Origin: Aselliscus stoliczkanus
Taxonomy: Eukaryota > Chordata > Mammalia > Chiroptera > Hipposideridae
Direction: 5' to 3'
Assembly (NCBI GenBank): GCA_033961575.1
Contig: CM066735.1
Coordinates: 88,105,449 to 88,169,448, forward strand
Length of the DNA stretch: 64,000 nucleotides
The notes under the pieces: model-generated
The model's input: only the letters and a program-made list of their open reading frames with translations
The model's database searches: none
Told to the model about the DNA's origin: nothing
Part shown: piece by piece, positions 57,227 through 64,000 of the stretch
How positions within the stretch are numbered: position 1 is the stretch's first letter
Layout of the letters: each line of letters begins with the position of its first letter
Translations under genes and position numbers: made by a program

Positions 57227-58342
57227 AAAAAACAAACCTGCTGTTTTATGTATGTGATTATATCAGCCTTCCCAAGAGTTCTGAACTGTGTATCAATCTA
57301 GCTCATAACTGGAAATTTTTTTTTTTTTATGAAGCTATCTGCTGGTAATACCTTGTGATCTTTGCTGACTCCTGATTGCATCTCTGAATGCAAGGAAGAA
57401 AATTTGGGACCTTCAGTTTTTAACTGACTATATTTTAATCTCCAAAAATAAAATGACTATAGATTTGTATTAAGCTAGAGAAATAAGAAGCCTAAAAAAC
57501 TCAATCCTATTTTCCAAAATGTGTGAGCAAATTCCATGGAGCTTAAGTGGATAATAAACAACAAATATGAAAAACAATCTATCTGTTGAACAGTATGTCC
57601 AACCGTACCCACAGGAAGACTGTTTGACAGTTGTTAGCTACGTCTGTGGAACACATCATCACAATCCAGATATCACTAGTTCAATATGAGAGGAGCAGAA
57701 ATAAATGAAAACTAACACATCAATACATGTCTTTGAAAATACTCATCTGTTGTGTTTTGTAGAAACATATTATTAACCTATTCATAATCATTGTAAAAAT
57801 TCATATTGGCCAGAAATGTAAAAATAAACTTTAAAAAAACTGCTGTTTTCTCTCCCTCTGACTTTTAGTAGTAGGCCTCAGGAGTTTTTCTTTTTTTATA
57901 TAGAAGATTCCTTTTGGACTGGTGTTTTGGTAGTCAATAAATAAGCAATCACAAACATTCACCAAGTGTCATGTCTACTTAAAGTATAGCTCATTCTTCC
58001 AAACCATATCAGATCTTCCCAACCCACCAGATGGGATGTGCCTCATCCATGAAGGCATGTAAGTACCATTGTAGGTAATCTTTCTCTGTTTCCATTGCAA
58101 TTAGTACATATCTTAAAATGGTGGCAGATACTGAGTTGTATTCATATGTGATTTTCTAGTGCATCGGCCTTCGTATATAGATGGTTCTATCATCACATCT
58201 CATGTTCTGGTCCCCTTGGCTGGCACACGAGTGCCTCAGTTGGTTTGTATATGTATGAGTGCATTTTAAATTTCCTCAGAGGATCTTGCTATCCCAATTT
58301 TAAATTTTTAAAAGTTAAATTCTCATTGGTATTATTATCTGG
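57227..58342. other. Unassigned A/T-rich DNA
   Basis: No gene or confident repeat in about 1.1 kb; T-tract at 57316-57329. Confidence 0.35.
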
Positions 58343-58795
58343 AGTATTAGTTTGCTAGGGCTGCTATAACGAAATACTACAGACTGGGTGGCTTAAACAA
58401 CAGAAATTTATTTCTCACAATTCTGGAGACCAGAAGTCCAAGACCAAAGTATCAGAAGGTCTGGTTTCTCCAGGGATCTCTCTCCTTAGCTACCTTCTCT
58501 CTGTGTCCTCACATCGCCTTTGTTCTTTGAGTGCACACTCCTGGTATCACTTCCTCTTCTTATAAGGACACCAGTCCAATTAGATTGGGGCCACACCATT
58601 AAATCTCATTTATCTTTAATTACCTCCTCAAAGGCCCCATCTCCAAATATATTGGGTTGTCAGAAAAGTCATGATGTATTTTTTCTATGTTTTTCATTGC
58701 AAAAATGCGTGATGACTTTTCCGACAACCCATCACATTGGGTGTTAGGACTTCAACATATGAATTTGAGGGAACACATCCAGTCTATAACACCTG
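58343..58795 (-). mobile_element. MaLR-like LTR carrying a nested MITE
   Basis: 'gtattagtttgctagggctgctataacgaaatactacagactgggtggcttaaacaacagaaattta', 'tcttataaggacaccagtcc', 'aggccccatctccaaat' and 'gtgttaggacttcaacatatgaatttgaggg' follow a MaLR-type LTR in reverse. The LTR is interrupted by a mariner MITE at 58652-58731. No internal retroviral region is attached, so it is a solo LTR. Confidence 0.8.
58652..58731. mobile_element. 80-bp mariner MITE, near-perfect hairpin
   Basis: The left end ttgggttgtcagaaaagtca and the reverse complement of the right end atgggttgtcggaaaagtca agree over about 30 bp with few differences. Flanking 'ta' on the left fits the mariner target. The size equals that of MADE1, but the terminal sequence differs, so it derives from another mariner. 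No transposase. Confidence 0.88.
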
Positions 58796-58839
58796 GTATT
58801 GGTGGCCAGGATTCTAAGCTGTCCCCTAGACTTCTCTCG

Positions 58840-59100
58840 TTCTGGTACATGTGCTTCAGGATTATGAAGATAATGGATCTTACTTCCATAATTAAGATAT
58901 GTTATGTGGCAGATAGTGATCTTCAGGTAATGAGATTATCCTAACCTAATCACATGAGCCCTTTAAAAGCAGAGAGATTTTTTTTTTTTTTCTGACTGGC
59001 AGCAGAAGGAAAAATCAAAGAGATTTTATTAGTAATAAGAAATTTGATGCAAAAGAAGTTCTCTGTTGCTGAGGTGTGGGAGTCACATGGCAAGGGCTCA
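58840..59100. repeat. Possible MLT1-type LTR remnant
   Basis: 'ttatgtggcagatagtgatcttcaggtaatgagattatcctaacctaatcacatgagccctttaaaagcagag' resembles an MLT1 LTR interior in forward orientation, with a poly-T run (58978-58991) inside. Confidence 0.5.
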
Positions 59101-59505
59101 ACTGTAGGAGCCAAGAGCAGTCCCCCACTGATAGGTTGCAATGGAACAGGATCTCAGTCCTACAGGTACAAGGAATTAACTCTACCAATGACCTGGGTGA
59201 CCTTGCAAATGGATTCCTCCCCAGAGCATCCAGATAAGAACTTAGCGTTGTGTGAGAGGGGAATGAAAGGGACAGGCCAGTAAAAAGGAGTGTAATGTTT
59301 TCTCCTCAATACTCTACCAGCACCAGCATGGTGGCAGCAGCATCGCACAGAGAAAGGGCAAAATCCCAGAGCTGGAGACAGTGAAACCAGCACAGGTGCA
59401 GGTCCAAGCCCCTTGTAGGTCCAAGGACTGCAGATTGGACCCTGTAATGACTGAGCTGCTGCAACCTGTAGTGTGGAGTGCCTCCACAGAAACTCAAGTG
59501 TCTGC
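59101..59505. other. Unassigned DNA
   Basis: May be the continuation of the LTR remnant. Open frames on both strands (up to 135 codons) are not protein-like. Confidence 0.35.
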
Positions 59506-59712
59506 CACAGGATTTATCAGCGTTAGCACTATTGACACCAGAGGCCTGCTCATTCTTGGTTGTGGGGGCTCTCCTGATCACTGTAGGATGTGTAGCAGCA
59601 TCCATAGCCTCTACTCACTAAATACCAGTAGCACCCTTCACTCCCCAGCTGTAACATCAAAAATGTTTCTAGATATTTCCATATATCCTCTATGGGCAAA
59701 ATCTCCCTGGGT
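59506..59712 (+). mobile_element. MER20-like hAT-Charlie element
   Basis: 'ttcttggttgtgggggctctcctgatcactgtaggatgtgtagcagcatccatagcctctactcactaaataccagtagcaccc' and 'aaaaatgtttctagatatttcc' correspond to the body of MER20. Terminal repeats are eroded. Confidence 0.85.
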
Positions 59713-61204
59713 AAGAATTGCTATCCTACACCAAACCCTCCAGAGATACCAGGAAGGGTTTAACCACCCTCAAAGCATGGAATGTTGACTTAAGCCATAG
59801 GACTACAGAAATCCAAGCTGAAGATCAAGTCATGTAAGCAGAAATGTGGCGTCAGAACGAGTTTGGGATGCAGTGGGAGTTAGGGGTGGTTGTGTCTGTG
59901 TATCTAGGTGTTTATGTGTAAAAGGAACATGGGTCTCTGAAGAATTTTTTCCCCAGGAAACAAAAGTGCTGAGGGTTTCTCATCATTAGCAAGCTATGCT
60001 GTTTGCCCAATTCAACTACAGTTTGTTTTTTGGGTTTTAAAAAAAAATCCTAACTATTTAATTGAAATTGCCAATAGGAAGACCCAAAATGAGATTCTTC
60101 CATTTTGGTTACCAACAGGCAAAGATTGTGATTTGGTTCAAGCCACTTGTGAGCCGTCTGCCTGCCATGGTGCTGCATTTATAGCACCCTTGATTAAATG
60201 TGACATTTTCTCACTCTTAGTATTTTGCTCATATTTGAAGAAACGCAGACAGGGGATCTTATTAAAATCTGCAGAAGCCTATGAGTATGTGAGGATGCAC
60301 TTATGTGAATGGAAGGGAGAGAATGGATTTTTTTTTTTTATCTTCTGGAAATCTGGTGGTTTTATTTTGTAGGAGTATAAAAAAGGATAAGCCTGTGAAG
60401 AGGAAAGGAGATGTTGATTTAAAATGGACTGTGATGACCCCCTACTTCAAAGCCTGAGAAGCCAGGATATAGCAGAGTTTAAATTGTTTTCATGACCCAC
60501 TCAAGAGGGAATTGCTGCTTCTGTCCAACTCCAGCTTTCTTTGCTAATTTTAAGGAAGAGATGTTGTAGATAGCACAGAACAACAGATTATAATCACATC
60601 ATGTTTACTAGGTTAGGCTGACTCAAGCCAGTGATCATGCTCACAAAAGATGTGAATTCCACTCTAGTTCCAGTCTTAGTTGTCCCTGATGTGCTTTTCT
60701 AGTAAACGACCTGGACCCAAGTAGGAAAGAGTGGAGACAAAGCTTCAGAAAAAGGCTCAGCCTGTTGAAGATTGTGAAGTAGGCAGAGTGTGACCCAGTT
60801 TCCCCTTTCTGCCCCCTTTTTTATCTTGATAGGGTCCTCTCCTCCAACACTTGTCATAGGTACTCAATATTGTAATGCTTTTCTAGAAATATCATTTTAA
60901 GTGAAGTGGCCCCCTTCATAGATTCCTATGCAAACCACATGACTTTGGTTCTACCACCACCATCCACCCACAACCACATCTGATTGGATCAGAGGTGGGA
61001 GCTTGAACTACAACAACCAACTATGACAAGAGAGAAGGGATGCACTGGATCCATCAGATGTCACCCTAGGAATTACATTAAAAACTGGTGAAAAGAAAAA
61101 GGCATTAACCATGGTAGTTAAAGCCAGACTAGGAGGCTGAGTGGGGCTGAAGTAGAGAAAGTGGAAGAGATGCCATGAAGAGTCATGGAAAGCTGAGGGT
61201 CATT
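59713..61204. other. Unassigned DNA
   Basis: About 1.5 kb with no confident repeat or gene; T-run at 60330-60339. Confidence 0.35.
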
Positions 61205-61760
61205 GGTTCCTTTAGCTAATATATTTATTGAGCTTTTACTGTGTACCACACACAGTTCTAGGCCTGACGACATGGCATGAACAAAGTAGGCAGCCTCAGT
61301 TTCAGGGAACTTACATTCTATGGCAGGTATTCAGGCAACAAAGAGCTAAACAAACACAAAATATATTAGATCATGATGAATGCTATAAAGAAAACAAAAT
61401 GAGAGACGTGACAGAGTGATCACTAGGGGGTGGATGGTGTTGGGAGCTATTTTGGATTGGTGTGGTCAGAGAAGGTTTCTCTAAGGAGGTGAGATCAGAG
61501 TTGAGTCCTCAGTGACACAAAGGGATAAGCCTTGGAAGACTCAGAAAGAACATTCCAGGTAGAATACCAAGCAAATACAAAGGCCCTGAGGCAGGGGTGA
61601 GTGTGGCAGGTTCAAAGAAAGGAAAAAGGGCCAGAGAGCAAGATAGAGCTGCAGAGGATGAAATAAGAACAGGTAGAAAGGGGCAAGCCATCTTAACCTT
61701 GGTAGGTCATGGTAAGGAAAACGGTTTTATCTTGAATGCAATGGGAAGCAATTAAAAACA
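61205..61760 (-). repeat. L2 LINE 3' region, well preserved
   Basis: Starts at 'aatatatttattgagcttttactgtgtacc', continues 'ggtgtggtcagagaaggtttctctaaggaggtgag', 'gaacattccaggtagaa', 'caaaggccctgaggcagg' and ends 'ttttatcttgaatgcaatgggaagca'. This is about 550 bp of the reversed L2 3' end in unbroken order. Confidence 0.85.
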
Positions 61761-61900
61761 TACAAAGAGCACCTAGAAAAGAAGTACAAATAAACAGCAA
61801 TGCAAAGTTCATGAGTAGATTGTTTATAGAAAACCAAAAAAAGGGAATGGGAGGAGAGGAATACAAACAACTCTTATACATATGAAAAGATGCCCAATTG

Positions 61901-61991
61901 GCTGGCCGAGTGGCGCAGTGCGGCCCCGATTCGGGTCCCACATATGAGGGCCAGTGACACTGCCCTAAAAAAAAAAAAAAAAAAAAAAAAA
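61901..61991 (+). mobile_element. Short SINE lacking the anticodon-arm hairpin
   Basis: Head ggctggccgagtggcgcagtg joins directly to cggccccgattcgggtcc, removing about 26 bp, including the ctggctt/aagccag hairpin. Box A is cut at its last base, and box B is intact. Long A-tail. An 11-bp target duplication, atgcccaattg, lies at 61890-61900 and 61992-62002. Confidence 0.94.
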
Positions 61992-62002
61992 ATGCCCAAT
62001 TG

Positions 62003-62465
62003 CAATGTCTCTTGGCAAAGCAGTAGAGAAAGAGGGACTCTCATTCATTGCTGGTGGGAGTGCTTAAAATGGTACAATCCCTGAGAAAGAGATTTCCTGC
62101 TGGATTAGATACAGGAAGAGGACAAAAGATAAGAATCAAAATGTCTAAATTTTTAGCTTTAGGGTTGTTTATGATTTTGTTTACGAGATAGAGAAGATTA
62201 CAGGAAGAATAAGTAAGAGAATAGGTGGGTGCAGGAGATCATCTCCAATCCAATCCAAGTTCAGTTTTTGATGTGTTATATTGGAGATCCCTATTATGCA
62301 GTCAAGTGATGATGCCAATAGGCAGTTGGATATGCAATTTGGGAGCTCAAGGCTAGAGGTATATAATTTGCACTTGGCGGATCCTCTATGGTATTGAAGT
62401 CATGGCCAAAATGGTCTCCTATATGTTTACACTTCCATCACCATCTGTACCAGAGGTAGATTGTA
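62003..62465. other. Unassigned DNA
   Basis: No gene or confident repeat. 'attcattgctggtgggagtg' near 62044-62063 hints at a small L1 fragment. Confidence 0.35.
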
Positions 62466-62655
62466 GTGGTTGGTACTCAGAGTTCATGGTTCACAAAATT
62501 ACCTGGAGAGCTTATAAAAATCTCTATTCCTGGGCCTCAGCCCCAAAGATTCTGATTATGTATGCAATTATTGAATTGGGCCTAGAAATCTTCCTTTTTA
62601 ATACATACCATCGAAAATTCTGATACTAGCGTTCTGAAGGCCACAGGATGAGACA
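62466..62655 (+). mobile_element. MER5-type hAT element
   Basis: 'gttcacaaaattacctggagagcttataaaaa', 'tgggcctcagccccaaagattctgattatg' and 'ttctgatactagcgttctgaagg'. Diverged MER5/Charlie body with poor ends. Confidence 0.6.
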
Positions 62656-62852
62656 CAGCCCTAGAACCCTGCAGAGCCCAATTCAAAAACCACGAGAGTA
62701 CCTTTTAAAATTATATCAATTATTAACATTTACAACTAGATGGATTTGGAACACTGGCTAAGTATTTTATGTTCAGTTACTGAACTTAATTCTGTTTTTT
62801 CTGTATTTTTATGTTTTAAAAGGAAACAAATTCACATGGCTCAAAGTCAAAG

Positions 62853-62926
62853 CCGTGTCAGTGGCCCTCATATGCGGGACCCGAACCGGGGACGCTGGGC
62901 TTAACCACCACACCACTCGGCCAGCC
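62853..62926 (-). mobile_element. Degraded short SINE with internal deletion
   Basis: Only 'gtgtcagtggccctcatatgcgggacccgaaccgggg' and the head 'cttaaccaccacaccactcggccagccc' remain. About 15 bp of the hairpin region are missing, and no poly-T tail is seen. The deletion differs from that in the 61.9-kb copy. Confidence 0.85.
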
Positions 62927-62966
62927 CTCAAAATATTATTTTTAAATATCAAAAAGTATTCTTCCT

Positions 62967-63054
62967 GGGCCGGCTGAGTGGTGCGGTGATTAAGCGCTGG
63001 CTTGGGAAGCCAGCGGCCCCAGTTCGGGTCCCACATATGAGGGCCAGTGACACT

Positions 63055-63128
<74 letters not shown>
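62967..63128 (+). mobile_element. Short-form tRNA-derived SINE with A/TA tail
   Basis: Full head with intact ctggcttgggaagccag hairpin and short-form end. The tail is A(30) followed by a (TA)n expansion at about 63090-63128. An 11-bp target-site duplication, gtattcttcct, lies at 62956-62966 and 63129-63139. It is only about 40 bp from an opposite-strand copy. Confidence 0.95.
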
Positions 63129-63131
<3 letters not shown>

Positions 63132-63549
63132 TTCTTCCTGCCATTTTTCCCATCCATTTTATTTCTAATAATTTTATTTCTAATTTTAATAAAAAATTTC
63201 TAATTTTATTTCTGTCCCATAGGTACTGCTATTTCTATTAATTTCTTGTGGATACTGCAAATATTTCTTTTTTGAAAATTGAAACAAATATGTTTCTCCC
63301 CCAACTCCTCACCTTTCTTATATAAAAGGTAGCCCATTATATGCAGGATCTGCTCCTGTCTTTTTTCACTAAGAAGTGCCAGAGAACTTTCCATATCAGT
63401 ACATAGAGAACACTCTCGTTTTTTGTTTTATCGCTGCATAATATTCCGCAGTGTACATACTGATTTCATCAATTCCTTGTTGATGGACCATTGGATTGTT
63501 TCTTATATTTTGCAGTTAATGAATGCTGCATATTAATGTATACTCATTG

Positions 63550-63605
<56 letters not shown>
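63550..63605. repeat. (TA)n microsatellite
   Basis: About 28 uninterrupted TA units inside the L1ME-like fragment; the minus-strand Tyr/Ile frames here are artefacts. Confidence 0.97.
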
Positions 63606-63608
<3 letters not shown>

Positions 63609-64000
63609 GTGTATCTGTAGGATAAATTCCAGAAGAGGAATTGCTGGGGTCAAAGGGTAAATGCACATGAAATTTTGATAACGATTGCCAAGTTGTACTC
63701 TGCAGGGGTTGCACCAATTTGCACTCCCACCAAGCAATATATGAGAGTGCCCATTTTTCTACCATCTTGCTAACAGAGAGTGTTGTTACACTTTTGGGGT
63801 TTTGCCAATCTGATAGGTGAGAAATGTTATTTCAGTGTCAATTCCCATGGTTGTCTCTCTCTCTATATATATATCAGTGAAATTGAGCCTCTTTTCATAT
63901 ATACAAGGGCTGTTTATATATTTGTTCTATAAACAGTCTGTTTGTGAACCTTTTGGCCATTTTCTTCTCAGTTTCTAGGAGCTCTTTATATATTAAAGAG

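Larger units (their letters stand above)
62700..64000 (-). mobile_element. L1ME-like LINE, 3' portion, runs off the window
   Basis: Reversed 3' UTR (aggaaacaaattcacatggctcaaagtcaaag) then ORF2 C-terminal sequence (ggaattgctggggtcaaaggg, gcaccaatttgcactcccacc, cttttggccattttcttctc). Interrupted by two SINEs (62853-62926, 62967-63128) and a (TA)n expansion. The 5' part lies beyond 64000. Confidence 0.88.

Noticed and set aside
58343..59100. Endogenous retrovirus provirus
   Set aside because: Only LTR-like sequence is seen; no gag, pol or env motifs lie between or around the LTR remnants.
59381..59788. 135-codon open frame
   Set aside because: Its 3' half is inside a MER20-like transposon and the rest has no protein character.
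1..64000. Primate origin suggested by the MADE1-like element
   Set aside because: No Alu or other primate SINE occurs in 64 kb, while an unrelated young SINE family is present in 12 copies.

Overview
The window is non-coding nuclear DNA from a placental mammal. The A/T-rich base composition, the dense interspersed repeats of known mammalian families (MIR, L2, L1, HAL1-like, hAT-Charlie elements of MER5/MER20 type, MaLR-like LTRs) and the absence of any open reading frame that looks like a host exon all point this way. The longest open reading frames are 100-170 codons and fall inside repeats or low-complexity DNA. I found no host protein-coding gene, no canonical tRNA or rRNA gene and no CRISPR array. 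The window is best read as an intergenic gene desert or the inside of a very large intron.

The most diagnostic component is a young tRNA-derived SINE family, present in 12 copies at about 5.6, 11.7, 17.0, 20.4, 29.5, 34.5, 42.4, 52.6, 55.4, 61.9, 62.9 and 63.0 kb. Ten copies have recognisable target-site duplications. Seven copies are short (about 100 nt plus an A-tail). Five are long (about 360-450 nt) and have an extra 3' module ending in AATAAA and, usually, TCTT(T). There is no Alu, B1/B2, carnivore SINE, Bov-tA or AfroSINE. The long form's 3' end resembles, from memory, SINEs of yinpterochiropteran bats (horseshoe bats and relatives). My tentative assignment is a bat of that group; a perissodactyl-like or other laurasiatherian host is not excluded.

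Layout. 1-7.6 kb: mostly unassigned DNA with L2, MIR and MER5 fragments and one SINE. 7.6-10.1 kb: a nearly complete HAL1-like (ORF1-only L1) element, followed by a mariner-like MITE between two (AC)n tracts. 11-23.6 kb: MaLR-like LTR, L2, MIR and MER5 remnants and three SINEs. 24.6-25.7 kb: old L1 on the minus strand. 25.7-28.7 kb: relatively repeat-poor, with possible conserved non-coding blocks. 28.7-36.7 kb: LTR remnants, two long SINEs, and an old L1 broken by a hAT element and a MADE1-like 80-bp MITE. 37-39.3 kb: head-to-head MIRs, a candidate conserved block and L2. 40.4-44.2 kb: a 3.8-kb 5'-truncated L1 with a 13-bp target-site duplication, inserted in a MIR and itself interrupted by a short SINE. 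44.3-48.3 kb: repeat-poor. 48.4-51.7 kb: two older L1 pieces. 52-62.5 kb: SINEs, MIR, an LTR with a nested mariner MITE, MER20-like and L2. 62.7-64.0 kb: L1ME-like, minus strand, with two SINEs in it, running off the end.

The genes-working-together question does not apply. The only coding sequences are dead retrotransposon ORFs. What stands out is the layering of insertions, the two SINE architectures sharing one Pol III head, the three mariner-type MITEs of different sequence, and several A/T-rich single-copy blocks with homeodomain/POU-type motifs that could be distal enhancers.
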